From Planctomycetota bacterium (GTDB lineage Bacteria; Planctomycetota; Planctomycetia; Planctomycetales; Planctomycetaceae), in assembly GCA_003388505.1 (NCBI GenBank), contig QQVO01000015.1, forward strand, positions 124,001-188,000: 64,000 nucleotides of DNA, given 5' to 3'. The translations under genes were made by a program, and so were the position numbers. Of this stretch, positions 9,167 through 17,959 are shown piece after piece. Each line of letters starts with the position of its first letter. Within the stretch, counting starts at the first letter, position 1. A model generated the notes under the pieces. The model did not search any database. It worked only from the letters and a program-made list of their open reading frames with translations, and was not told where the DNA came from.

Positions 9167-9865
9167 ATGTTCTTTTTTGACCCGTGGTACTTCGTGATCC
9201 TTGCCCCGGCGCTGTTGCTGGGGGCGTGGGCCCAGGCGCGGGTCCGCTCGACCTACCAGAAGGCGAATCAGATCCCGGCACCGCTCTCCGGGGCGGCGGC
9301 CGCGCAGCACATTCTTGATTCCGCCGGCCTGCAGCACGTCGGCATCGAAGAGACGCACGGCATGCTCTCCGACCACTTCGACCCGCGGGAGAACGTGCTC
9401 CGGCTGAGTTCCGAGGTGTATCACAATCGATCGGCGGCCGCCGTGGGAATCGCGGCCCACGAAGCGGGCCACGCGATCCAGTTCGCAGAGCGGTATGCTC
9501 CGCTGGTCGTTCGCAACGCCGCCGTGCCGGCCGCCCGCGTCGGTCCGTGGCTCGGAATCGGACTGATGCTGCTGGGGGTCTTCATCAATTCGCCGACCTA
9601 CTCCGCCCCGGTGTTTCTGACCGGCGTGGCCGTCTTCGGTACGGTCGTGTTCTTCCAACTGGTGAACCTCCCCGTCGAGTTCGACGCCAGCAATCGCGCC
9701 AAACGACTGCTCGTCGACTACGGGATCACCTCGGGCGAAAGCGAAGCGGCCGTCCGATCGGTGCTGAACGCGGCCGCCTGGACGTACGTAGCCGCCACGC
9801 TGCAGACAATTCTCACGCTGCTGTACTACATCCTGCGTCTCAGCGGGGGGGTGAGCCGGGATTGA
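9167..9865 (+). CDS. YugP-like neutral zinc metallopeptidase
   Basis: 232-residue membrane metallopeptidase of the Zn_peptidase_2 type. It starts with a hydrophobic span (FFDPWYFVILAPALLLGAWA) and has the zinc-binding HEAGH motif in GIAAHEAGHAIQFAERYAP. Further spans lie near 130-165 and at the C-terminus. The segment PVEFDASNRAKRLL is family-typical. The metal-site and topology features support the family; the substrate is unknown. Confidence 0.92.
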   Translation: MFFFDPWYFVILAPALLLGAWAQARVRSTYQKANQIPAPLSGAAAAQHILDSAGLQHVGIEETHGMLSDHFDPRENVLRLSSEVYHNRSAAAVGIAAHEAGHAIQFAERYAPLVVRNAAVPAARVGPWLGIGLMLLGVFINSPTYSAPVFLTGVAVFGTVVFFQLVNLPVEFDASNRAKRLLVDYGITSGESEAAVRSVLNAAAWTYVAATLQTILTLLYYILRLSGGVSRD

Positions 9866-9921
9866 CCGGCGTTTCGTTCCGGTCGACGTGTTGAAGTTAT
9901 ATTTCGGCGAATTTCGAAGCA

Positions 9922-9985
9922 GTAGGGCCGGCTCTGCCGGCCGGAGCCGCACGAAAGACGATTCGGCCGGCAGAGCCGGCCCTAC
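9922..9985. repeat. Hairpin with 22-bp perfect arms
   Basis: Arms 9922-9943 (GTAGGGCCGGCTCTGCCGGC plus two bases) and 9964-9985 are exact reverse complements around a 20-base loop. A second hairpin follows at once (9986-9994 with 10001-10009). Both lie just upstream of apgM and downstream of the zinc peptidase. They could end transcription or be a repetitive extragenic palindrome; no T-run follows, so the latter is preferred. Confidence 0.75.
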
Positions 9986-10052
9986 GGCGACTCGGCGGAG
10001 CGAGTCGCCCACAATGCTTGCGGAGGCGACGGGACGGATCCTGTGAGGTGAC

Positions 10053-11264
10053 ATGAAGTACGTGCTCGTCATTCCCGACGGATGCGCCGATGAGCCTCAG
10101 CCTGCGCTGGGGGGGCGCACGCCTCTGGAGGCGGCCCGCGTGCCGCACATGGACGAGGTCGCCCGGCGGGGTGTGTGCGGACTGACCGATCATGTCCCAG
10201 CTTCGATGCCCTCCGGCAGCGACGTCGGCACGATGAGCCTGTTCGGCTACGACCCGCTGGTCGACCACACCGGCCGTGCGCCGCTGGAGGCGGCCGCGCA
10301 GGGAATCGAACTGGGGCCCCACGACTGGGCGATCCGCTGCAACCTGGTGACGGTTGAAGACGGCCGGATGAAGAGCTTCACCGCCGGCCAGGTTCCCAGC
10401 GAAGTCGGCCGGGAGTTGATTGGGTTAATGCAACGCTCCTGCTGCGGCGACCCGCACTGGAGGTTCCAGCCGGGCGTGAGCTACCGCAACCTGCTGCTCT
10501 ACCGGGCCCGCGACCGCAAGGCCCCGTTTGCGGACGACACGTACACCGTCCCGCCGCACGACATCACCGGTCAGCCCATCGACGAGCATCTCCCGATGGG
10601 CTCGGGGGCCTGCGATCTGCGGGCGCTGATGGAGCGGAGTCGCGAACTGTTCGCCGAGTCGCCCGCGAACTGCAGGCGCGTCGAGCGAGGCGAGCCGCCG
10701 GTATCCCAGATCTGGCTGTGGGGGCAGGGACGCGCCCCGGCGTTGGAGCCGTTTCGAGATCGGTTCGGAGTGCGGGGTGCCGTGATAACGGCGGTCGATC
10801 TGCTGCGCGGCATCGGGCGGCTGGTGGGGTTTGACATCATCGAAGTCCCCGGCGCGACGGGCTACACCGACACCGACTACGCCGCCAAGGGCCGCTACGC
10901 GATCGAAACTCTCCGGCAAACCGACTTCGTCGTGGTGCACGTGGAGGCAACGGACGAGGCGTCGCATGAGGGGGACGCGGAGGCCAAAGTGCAGGCGCTG
11001 GAACGGATCGACGCCGACATCGTCCGGCCGGTGCTGGCGCACCTCGACACGCTTGAAGCGGCCCGGCTGCTCATCTGCCCCGATCACCCGACGTTCCTGC
11101 GGACGCGAACCCACAGCCACGGGATGGTGCCATTCGCGATGTGCGGAGCGGGGATCGAGCCGGATTCCGCGAGCGCGTACGACGAGCACTCGGCCGGGGC
11201 AACCGGCGACGTCATCCCGGCCGGTCACAATCTGATGCCGCGGCTTATCGGATCAATCCCGTAG
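10053..11264 (+). CDS. apgM: Cofactor-independent phosphoglycerate mutase, archaeal type
   Basis: 403 residues of the alkaline-phosphatase superfamily, interconverting 3- and 2-phosphoglycerate in glycolysis and gluconeogenesis. It opens MKYVLVIPDGCADEP with the first metal-binding Asp, followed by the nucleophile segment GSDVGTMSLFGYDP (about residues 55-70, Ser in the ASMPSGSDVG region). VVHVEATDEASHEGD and CPDHPTFLRTRTHS supply the other metal ligands. Length fits the ApgM family (about 400), not the 510-residue bacterial iPGM. GAGGTGAC precedes the ATG. The stop codon lies inside a 74-base repeat. Confidence 0.93.
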   Translation: MKYVLVIPDGCADEPQPALGGRTPLEAARVPHMDEVARRGVCGLTDHVPASMPSGSDVGTMSLFGYDPLVDHTGRAPLEAAAQGIELGPHDWAIRCNLVTVEDGRMKSFTAGQVPSEVGRELIGLMQRSCCGDPHWRFQPGVSYRNLLLYRARDRKAPFADDTYTVPPHDITGQPIDEHLPMGSGACDLRALMERSRELFAESPANCRRVERGEPPVSQIWLWGQGRAPALEPFRDRFGVRGAVITAVDLLRGIGRLVGFDIIEVPGATGYTDTDYAAKGRYAIETLRQTDFVVVHVEATDEASHEGDAEAKVQALERIDADIVRPVLAHLDTLEAARLLICPDHPTFLRTRTHSHGMVPFAMCGAGIEPDSASAYDEHSAGATGDVIPAGHNLMPRLIGSIP

Positions 11265-11333
11265 CGCACGCAGCCTTGCGTGGGTCCCGCTGATAACAGA
11301 GCCGGGGTGCGCACGCTGGCAGCGTGCGCTACG
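11260..11333 (+). repeat. 74-bp inverted-end repeat, copy 1
   Basis: Begins CGTAGCGCACGCAGCC and ends GGCAGCGTGCGCTACG, imperfect inverted ends. A reverse-complement copy, also 74 bases, is at 39544-39617, and both share a CCCGCTGAT interior. The TAG stop of apgM (11262-11264) is within the left end. A half-copy motif occurs near 23904-23926. Confidence 0.8.
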
Positions 11334-11429
11334 GGATGCATCGCTCCTGATCGAACAGCCCGGCGGCAGGCAGCCGTTCATCAAGCGGTGTATCGAAATC
11401 CTCCGTGCCGCCGTGGTGAACCATCCGGT

Positions 11430-13202
11430 TCAGCGGTCTCCGCGCCAGGTGACTTTCGTCCCCGCCAGCATGTCGTGCAGGCCGCGCTTTTCGGGCGTGA
11501 ACGCCACGAGCAGGTAGCCGAGACCGAGTGTGAGCCCGCAGGCGACCCTTCCGAAAACGCGCATGCTCGCTTTCCCGAGCGTGAGTTGCTTCCCGTTGAC
11601 GTCGGAGACGATGAGGCCGAAGGCGTCCTTGCCGATCGTCGTGCGCGTGGTTTGCGACTCGTTGACGGCGAAGTACATCCAGTACATGTAGAACTGCCAT
11701 AGCAGGGCCACAAAAGGCAGCATGGCTTCGAGAAACAGCGCACACACGAGCGTGATTGCGTTGAGAACCCAGGCCCCGATGAGCGCCTTGGGTTCCTTGA
11801 CGGTGAGCAGGCTCGCCAGCGGCCACAGGCAACCGTCGATTAAATGGGCCAGGACGCGGGGCCAGAAGTTGGCAGGGGTGTCCGGTTTGATGAAGTTGAC
11901 CAGACCGAGTCGCTCGCGGTTGTAGTGACCCAGCAGGCCGTTGACGCGCATGATGAATGTAATCGGGAACGCGGCCGCCATCCAGAACGGCGCCAGCAGA
12001 ATGAGGGCCGCAATGAGATTCAGGGGAATGATGATCAGCCGGTAGAGCCAACCTCCCGCCTCCGCATGACTTCCACTCTCCCCGGCAAGTTCGAGAATCC
12101 AACTTGTGATTCCGCCGGTGACGTAGTCGATAGGCGCGGCGCTGAATGGGTTCAGAGTTGGCAGTAGAGCAAAGATGACCGGGATCGCGAGGATGAGGGC
12201 CGGGAGGGCCACGACCAGGGCGACCACAAAGAAATAGCAGGCCGGGCCGAAGTTCTTGAGAATAATCTTCAGCAGTTCCCACAGGATCCAGGCCTTGTAG
12301 GTGTACTTCTGCGTCAGGTGGACGGTCGCCAGCGGATACGCCAGCAGACAGAACAACAGGCCGGAGCCGTAGACTACGAGCATCAAGATGAAAGAGACGC
12401 CGAGAGACGCGAAGAACCCTTCCACGCTGCCGGCCTCCGCCGCGATCATGCCGGTCAACAGCATCAGTATGAAAACGGCGCCGACCACGAAGTGACTCGG
12501 AATCAACACGACCCACGGCCAGAGGACGAACCGCAAGCCGAGTGAGATGACCGCGAACAAATCGAAATGCACGCGGTCGAGCAGTTTCTCGTCGCGGGTC
12601 ATCGTCGACTCGATGACCTTGTACGTCATATGCCAGACCCAGCCGAGCATTCCGAAGAAGGACAACGCTGTCAGGCAGAACCAGAAGAACTTCGTGGGAC
12701 CGCCTTCGCAGAACGCAACCATGAACGAGCAGATGCTGACGAGAATCGACATCGACGCCAGATACCATCCCGTGCGGACCGCCAGTCGCCAGTGCTCCAG
12801 CATGAAGGCCCACGAGTCGGACCAGGCCTTGGAATAAAACAGCGCCGGGTCGGGGCCTTTCCGCGCCCGCTTCTTGGCTTCGCGGGCGTCCATGCGGCCG
12901 GTTTCGGTGTTCATCCCGCAGGCGCGGCAGATCGTCTCTTCCTCATCCATTTCCGCCGCGCAGAACGGGCAGATGCGCTCCTCTTCGTGCTCGAGGTCGG
13001 TGAGGTCGACGCCGGCGAGAAAATCGTCCGGGTCTTTCGGGGCGGCCGGGGCTTTCGCGCGGGCCTTCGTTTTCGACTTCGCCGGCCCGCCGGGGACTTT
13101 CAGCTTCGTGCCGCATTTCGGGCATTGAATCACTCTGCCCTTCGCCTTGTCGGGCGCGGCGAGCACTTTTTCGCAACCACGGCAGCGAATCTTGACTGGC
13201 AT
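11430..13202 (-). CDS. Zinc-ribbon and RDD-type multi-pass membrane protein
   Basis: 590 residues from the ATG at 13202 (MPVKIRCRGCEK). Two zinc-ribbon modules sit at the N-terminus: CRGC with CPKC (residues 7-34) and CPFC with CRAC (about 77-95). A Lys/Ala-rich linker and about eight to ten membrane spans follow. The last 140 residues resemble an RDD domain (RVLAHLIDGCLWPL, then TIGKDAFGLIVSD and KRGLHDMLAGTKV). Proteins of this layout are common in planctomycetes; no function is established. An upstream in-frame extension to 13280 is possible but less likely. Confidence 0.85.
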   Translation of the reverse strand: MPVKIRCRGCEKVLAAPDKAKGRVIQCPKCGTKLKVPGGPAKSKTKARAKAPAAPKDPDDFLAGVDLTDLEHEEERICPFCAAEMDEEETICRACGMNTETGRMDAREAKKRARKGPDPALFYSKAWSDSWAFMLEHWRLAVRTGWYLASMSILVSICSFMVAFCEGGPTKFFWFCLTALSFFGMLGWVWHMTYKVIESTMTRDEKLLDRVHFDLFAVISLGLRFVLWPWVVLIPSHFVVGAVFILMLLTGMIAAEAGSVEGFFASLGVSFILMLVVYGSGLLFCLLAYPLATVHLTQKYTYKAWILWELLKIILKNFGPACYFFVVALVVALPALILAIPVIFALLPTLNPFSAAPIDYVTGGITSWILELAGESGSHAEAGGWLYRLIIIPLNLIAALILLAPFWMAAAFPITFIMRVNGLLGHYNRERLGLVNFIKPDTPANFWPRVLAHLIDGCLWPLASLLTVKEPKALIGAWVLNAITLVCALFLEAMLPFVALLWQFYMYWMYFAVNESQTTRTTIGKDAFGLIVSDVNGKQLTLGKASMRVFGRVACGLTLGLGYLLVAFTPEKRGLHDMLAGTKVTWRGDR

Positions 13203-13386
13203 CTTCGGAAGCTCCCGCCGCGACGGGTCGATCGGCCGGACGGCCGGGATCACGGGAAAGTCAGCCGCCCGAGGCGGCACGAAGTTTCAGCCACTGTACC
13301 ATGTTTGCGACCCAATGCACCCCTCTCCGTCGAGCCCGGCAACTACAAGTTGAGGCCTGGGAGTGGTATCGTGGTGCGCTGCCATG

Positions 13387-13405
13387 CACTGGCGAGACGC
13401 CAGTG
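13387..13405. repeat. CACTGGCG hairpin repeat
   Basis: Perfect 8-bp stem (CACTGGCG/CGCCAGTG) with a 3-base loop, followed by GCACCCT. The same hairpin and trailer occur at 23844-23862. Intergenic in both places. Confidence 0.75.
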
Positions 13406-13457
13406 GCACCCTACGCCGTCGATTCGGAATTGAAGAACCGTCAGGAATCTCGCGGTT

Positions 13458-13597
13458 GGGTGGCACGCTCAGAACGCAGTGATGGGCGTGGCCCGTTACA
13501 GCATGAACGCAGATTGCGATCAGATGATACATTGACAAACCGAACCCGGCGAACCACGCCCACCGTTCCGCTGCGCTCCACTCTGGGCGTGCCACCC
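13458..13597. repeat. 140-bp unit with 16-bp terminal inverted repeats
   Basis: Left end GGGTGGCACGCTCAGA and right end TCTGGGCGTGCCACCC are reverse complements at 15 of 16 positions. A second inner pair (GGGCGTGG near 13484 and CCACGCCC near 13556) also matches. Only one copy is seen here. A small non-autonomous element or extragenic palindrome is inferred. Confidence 0.6.
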
Positions 13598-13638
13598 TGC
13601 CCTGACATCGTTTCGTTTCACTCTTGCTGCTGAACCGC

Positions 13639-15768
13639 ATGATGACTCGACGACTATTCCGCGCGGTGTTCGCCGCGATCTTTGTCTCCCTCGGGGCCGT
13701 GGCTCCGGCTCAGGACGAACCGCCGATCGACACGACTCGCGGGGACGAACTGGTTGCCGCGTACTTCCGGCGGGAGACGGCCCGGCTGAGCGACGCAGTC
13801 TTCGATGGGATCGAGACGCTTGAAGACTGGGAGGCGAAACGGGAAGAGCACCGCCGGCAGCTTCTCGAAATGCTCGGTCTCGATCCGATGCCGGAAAAGA
13901 CGCCGCTCGACAGCGTGGTCACGGGGACCGTCGAGCACGACGAATTCACCGTCGAGAATCTGCACTTTCAGTCGCGACCGGGGCTGTATGTCACGGGGAA
14001 CCTGTACGTGCCGAAAGACCGCGCGGGGCCGCTGCCGGCCGTGCTGTACGTCTGCGGGCATGCTCGAGTGAAAGAAGACGGCGTCAGCTTCGGAAACAAG
14101 ACGCACTACCAGCATCACGGCGGCTGGTTCGCCCGGCACGGCTACGTCTGCCTCACCATCGACACGCTCCAGCTCGGCGAGATCGAAGGCATCCATCACG
14201 GGACGTACAACCACGACATGTGGTGGTGGAACGCGCGGGGCTATACGCCGGCCGGCGTCGAGGCCTTCAACTGCATCCGGGCGATCGACCTGCTGCAGTC
14301 GCGTCCGGAGGTCGACGGCGGCCGCATCGGCGTCACGGGCCGTTCGGGCGGCGGCGCCTATAGCTGGTGGATAGCGGCGATCGACGAGCGGATCACCTGC
14401 GCCGTCCCTGTGGCCGGGATCACCAGCCTGCACAATCACGTCGTGGACGGATGCGTGGAGGGCCACTGCGACTGCATGTACATGGTCAACACCTATGGCT
14501 GGGATTTCCCGATGGTGGCGGCTCTCGTCGCGCCGCGGCCGCTGCTGATTTCCAATACGGACAAGGACGGCATCTTTCCGCTCGACGGGGTGGTCGACGT
14601 CTACACGAAGGCCCGCAGGATTTACGAGCTTTACGGTGCGACCGACAAACTCGGCCTCCAGATCACCGAAGGTCCGCACAAGGACACGCAGGAACTTCGC
14701 GTGCACGCCTTCGTGTGGATGAACCGCTTTCTCAAGCAGGACGACTCATTGATCGAATCGCCGGCAATCAAGTTATTCGAACCTGCCGAACTCAAGGTCT
14801 TCGAGCATCTTCCCGAAGACGAACGCAATACAGAGATTCACGAGGAGTTCGTCGCAGCCGCGCAGTTCGAGGGGCCGCCGGCCTCTTCGGCGGAGTGGGA
14901 AACGCTCCGGAACGAGTGGCGGACGGAACTGCGCGAGAAGTGTTTCCGGTCATGGCCGGCGGATGTCGAATCGTCCGCAGCGATTGCCGACCTCGGCATG
15001 ACGGAGACATTGCAGGTGACGCGCGACGGCGTCGAGTTGACGGCGTGGCGGTTTACCAGCCAGACGCCGTATCAACTGGACCTGTATGTGGCACACAAGG
15101 CAGGCGCCGACGCACGGCAACTCGACCTCATCGTGCTGAACGTGCTCGACCAAAAGGGCTGGGAGAGTTTCGTCCAAACCGCCGGCGCCGCCCTGCCCGA
15201 TCGCTTTGGGGCCGATGAGGCGGCGCACGATTCCGAAGCGTGGACCGGACTGGCTCAGATGCTCACCGGCAACAACTGGGGGATGGCCTGGGTGGCGCCG
15301 CGGGGCGTCGGTCCGACCGAATGGTCGCGCGACGAACGGGAGCGAACTCACATCCGGCGGCGGTTCATGCTGCTGGGACAAACGGCCGACAGCATGCGGG
15401 TCTACGACACCCGCCGCGCGATGCAGGCCCTGCGCGCGATCCACGGCCTGGGCGAGGTTCCGCTCTGGCTGCAGGGGGAGCGCGAGGCGGCGGCGTGGGC
15501 GCTGTATGCGTCGCTGTTCGAGCCGGAGGTCGCGCGGCTCGATCTGTGGTCGTTGCCCGCCACGCACCGGGACGGTCCGACGTTCTTGAACGTGATGCGT
15601 TTTCTCGACATTCCGCAGGCCGTCGCACTGGCGGGAGAGCGGTCAAGAATCCGGATCTACGACGCCGACGCCTCCGCGTGGCGGTATCCGCTGGACACGG
15701 CCGCACAACTGGGCTGGCCGGAAAAGCAGGTCGTTGTGCGCGCGCTGCCCGCCGACATGCCGGAGTAA
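13639..15768 (+). CDS. Secreted alpha/beta-hydrolase (acetylxylan esterase or prolyl oligopeptidase-like)
   Basis: About 709 residues from the first ATG of an ATG-ATG pair at 13639/13642, with a signal peptide (MTRRLFRAVFAAIFVSLGAVAPAQ). The catalytic fold is in the first 380 residues: PLPAVLYVCGHA, nucleophile elbow GVTGRSGGGAYSWW, an Asp in NTDKDGIFPLDG and a His in TEGPHKDTQE. The remaining 330 residues form a second domain with weaker hydrolase-like pattern. Likely acts on polysaccharide-linked esters outside the cytoplasm; substrate unknown. The next gene begins eight bases after its stop. Confidence 0.85.
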   Translation: MMTRRLFRAVFAAIFVSLGAVAPAQDEPPIDTTRGDELVAAYFRRETARLSDAVFDGIETLEDWEAKREEHRRQLLEMLGLDPMPEKTPLDSVVTGTVEHDEFTVENLHFQSRPGLYVTGNLYVPKDRAGPLPAVLYVCGHARVKEDGVSFGNKTHYQHHGGWFARHGYVCLTIDTLQLGEIEGIHHGTYNHDMWWWNARGYTPAGVEAFNCIRAIDLLQSRPEVDGGRIGVTGRSGGGAYSWWIAAIDERITCAVPVAGITSLHNHVVDGCVEGHCDCMYMVNTYGWDFPMVAALVAPRPLLISNTDKDGIFPLDGVVDVYTKARRIYELYGATDKLGLQITEGPHKDTQELRVHAFVWMNRFLKQDDSLIESPAIKLFEPAELKVFEHLPEDERNTEIHEEFVAAAQFEGPPASSAEWETLRNEWRTELREKCFRSWPADVESSAAIADLGMTETLQVTRDGVELTAWRFTSQTPYQLDLYVAHKAGADARQLDLIVLNVLDQKGWESFVQTAGAALPDRFGADEAAHDSEAWTGLAQMLTGNNWGMAWVAPRGVGPTEWSRDERERTHIRRRFMLLGQTADSMRVYDTRRAMQALRAIHGLGEVPLWLQGEREAAAWALYASLFEPEVARLDLWSLPATHRDGPTFLNVMRFLDIPQAVALAGERSRIRIYDADASAWRYPLDTAAQLGWPEKQVVVRALPADMPE

Positions 15769-15776
15769 CCAGCGCG

Positions 15777-16862
15777 GTGCGCCTGTTCGTCTCCGAATAC
15801 GTCTGCAGCGGCGCATGGCCCGACGCCGTGCTGCCTGAGTCGCTGGCCCGGGAGGGAAGAGCGATGCTGCTCGCTTTTCTCGAAGATGCGGCCCGAGTTC
15901 CCGACTGCGAAGTCTGGACGACCTGGGACGAACGACGTTGCGGACGGTTTCCCCTTCCGCAGGTGACCTGCCAAACGCCCTGCTCTCCTGAAGCGGAATG
16001 GAACCTGTTTCAGTCCCTGGCTCGGCAGTCGGACGCGACTTACATCATCGCGCCCGAGATCGGCAACGAACTGACCCGGCGATGCCGAATGGTCGTCGAG
16101 CGCGGGAGGCGATCGCTCAACACGGCACCCGACGCGATCGAACTCTGCAGCGACAAGCTGCGACTCGCCGAACGGCTCATCGAGGCCGGGATTCCGACGA
16201 TCGACACGGCGCTGCACGATCCGCAGGCCGCGTCGCCGTATCAGTTTCCCGTTGTGCTGAAACCCCGTTTCGGGGCCGGTTCGGAGTCGGTCTGTCTCTG
16301 CGAGGACGATGAGACGTTGCGACGATCAGCCGAGCGATTGGAATCATCCGGCCTGGGAGATGCGGTGATTCAACTGTTCGTCGACGGCGACGCGTGTTCG
16401 GTCGCCGCGCTGTTTGACGAGGACGGCGGCTGTCGTTCGATATTTCCCGTTGCCCGGCAGAGGCTTTCCGCCGACGGCCGCTTTCTCTATCTCGGTGGAG
16501 AGATCGACGCCCGACGAGAGGTTCCGCGCGGCGTTGAACGGATGATCTTCCGGATCGGGAAACTGATCCCGGGATTTCGCGGGTACATCGGTTTCGATTT
16601 TGTCCGGCCGCAGTGCCATTCTCAGGATGCGATCCTTGTCGAAATCAACCCGCGGCTGACGACGAGCTACCTGGGATATCGAAGCCTCGCGCGAAGTAAT
16701 CTTGCCGAGTCGATCCTGCGACGGAAAGACGGCGGGAATCCGATTCGATGGAAACCTGAAGCAATCGAGTTCTCGCCGGACGGTCTGCTCACAGGCCTGG
16801 GATCGACTGAAGACATCGGCTTGACACGAGTCGCCGTGCCCATCCGTCAGGACAACGATTGA
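15777..16862 (+). CDS. ATP-grasp ligase, possibly of C1-carrier (tetrahydromethanopterin) biosynthesis
   Basis: 361 residues from the GTG at 15777, the first start after the esterase stop. It shows an ATP-grasp fold: KLRLAERLIEAGIPT (about 125), FPVVLKPRFGAGSESV (about 160), a lid/Glu region QLFVDGDACSVAALF, and the metal-binding EINPRLTTSYLGYRSL near 290. The MfnF-like gene follows by 7 bases. ATP-grasp proteins beside this partner include tyramine-glutamate ligase (MfnD) and OrfY of the tetrahydromethanopterin pathway, so a role in making the C1 carrier is inferred from context. No methylene- or methenyl-tetrahydromethanopterin enzymes lie in the window. Confidence 0.8.
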   Translation: MRLFVSEYVCSGAWPDAVLPESLAREGRAMLLAFLEDAARVPDCEVWTTWDERRCGRFPLPQVTCQTPCSPEAEWNLFQSLARQSDATYIIAPEIGNELTRRCRMVVERGRRSLNTAPDAIELCSDKLRLAERLIEAGIPTIDTALHDPQAASPYQFPVVLKPRFGAGSESVCLCEDDETLRRSAERLESSGLGDAVIQLFVDGDACSVAALFDEDGGCRSIFPVARQRLSADGRFLYLGGEIDARREVPRGVERMIFRIGKLIPGFRGYIGFDFVRPQCHSQDAILVEINPRLTTSYLGYRSLARSNLAESILRRKDGGNPIRWKPEAIEFSPDGLLTGLGSTEDIGLTRVAVPIRQDND

Positions 16863-16869
16863 GCAAGCC

Positions 16870-17898
16870 ATGCGCGTCATCGGGCTCGACATCGGCGGCG
16901 CGAACCTCAAGGCGTCTGACGGCGAGACGGTTTCGATGTCTCGTCCGTTCCCTCTGTGGCGGGAACCGGACAGGTTGGCGGCCGCGCTGGGGGATCTGCT
17001 GCGCAGCTTCAATGGCTTTGACGGAATCGCCGTCACGATGACGGGCGAACTGGCCGATTGCTTTACCACAAAACGGGAGGGAGTGGCGCACATTCTGGAC
17101 GCGGTCCGGGAGGCGGCGGGCGGCGGCGCAATCGTGCAGGTGTGGCAGTCCGGAGGCGAATTCGTCGACGTCGAGACGGCGCGGGAACTCACGCCGCTGG
17201 TGGCCGCGGCCAACTGGCATGCTCTGGCCGCATGGGCCGGGCGGATGGCGCCGGATGGGGCGTCGCTGCTGATCGATATCGGATCGACGACGTGCGACGT
17301 CATCCCGATCGAGAACGGAATCCCGATGCCGGCCGGACGCACCGATCCGGAACGATTGCAGACGGGCGAACTGGTCTACAGCGGCATCTGGCGGACGCCG
17401 GTCTGTGTCGTTGTTGATTCTCTCCCGTTTCGCGGGAGCGACGTGCCGGCGGCGGCGGAACTGTTTGCGACGATGCTCGACGTCTACCTGCTCCTCGGCC
17501 ACATCGCTGAAGACCCCGGCAACCGGGAAACCGCGAACGGCCGGTCGGCGACCGTTGAGGCGGCCCGGGACCGAATGGCGCGGATGATCTGCGCCGACCG
17601 CGATGCGGTCTCGCTCGAGGATGCGCAGTCGATGGCCGCTGCGGTCGCTCAGGAACAGTTGCATCAAATCGGCTCGGCACTCGAGCGGGTGCTCGTCAAC
17701 CTGACCGGTCCCTGCCAAGCCGTGCTGACGAGCGGCGAGGGAGAATTTCTTGCCCGGCGATTGATCAGCAGCAGTGCTTCCCTGGCCGACGTCACGTCGA
17801 TCTCACTGGCGGAGGCGCTCGGGCGCGAACATTCCAGCGCCGCCTGCGCGTTCGCACTGGCGCGGCTGGGGCGGGAGAGAGTCTTCAGTGAACAGTGA
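16870..17898 (+). CDS. MfnF-like kinase-fold protein of the H4MPT-linked C1 pathway
   Basis: 342-residue protein of the hydantoinase/oxoprolinase-like, sugar-kinase-fold family annotated as H4MPT-linked C1-transfer protein. Archaeal MfnF makes the furan-ether intermediate of methanofuran. Phosphate-binding motifs are clear: GLDIGGANLKASDG at residues 4-17 and LLIDIGSTTCDVIPI near 133. TMTGELADCF and TDPERLQTGELVYSG also match. Start ATG is seven bases after the ATP-grasp stop, so the two form an operon. The exact reaction in planctomycetes is not established. Confidence 0.87.
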   Translation: MRVIGLDIGGANLKASDGETVSMSRPFPLWREPDRLAAALGDLLRSFNGFDGIAVTMTGELADCFTTKREGVAHILDAVREAAGGGAIVQVWQSGGEFVDVETARELTPLVAAANWHALAAWAGRMAPDGASLLIDIGSTTCDVIPIENGIPMPAGRTDPERLQTGELVYSGIWRTPVCVVVDSLPFRGSDVPAAAELFATMLDVYLLLGHIAEDPGNRETANGRSATVEAARDRMARMICADRDAVSLEDAQSMAAAVAQEQLHQIGSALERVLVNLTGPCQAVLTSGEGEFLARRLISSSASLADVTSISLAEALGREHSSAACAFALARLGRERVFSEQ

Positions 17899-17959
17899 AT
17901 GGCGGGCAGTGGCACCCTATGAGTCAAACAGGGTTTGACGGGCGACTCGGAATCAGACA

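Larger units (their letters stand above)
13203..13638. other. Divergent spacer with two palindromic repeats
   Basis: 436 bases between divergent genes, so it should hold both promoters. It contains a CACTGGCG-AGA-CGCCAGTG hairpin (13387-13405), repeated at 23844-23862, and a 140-base unit with 16-base inverted ends (13458-13597). No supported gene. Confidence 0.6.

Noticed and set aside
9922-10009. Strong hairpins as terminators of the zinc peptidase
   Set aside because: Two adjacent GC-rich hairpins without T-runs on either strand fit repetitive palindromes better.
15240-15776. Upstream extension of the ATP-grasp frame
   Set aside because: Lies within the esterase coding sequence and reads as Arg/Gly-rich shadow; homology begins at the GTG at 15777.
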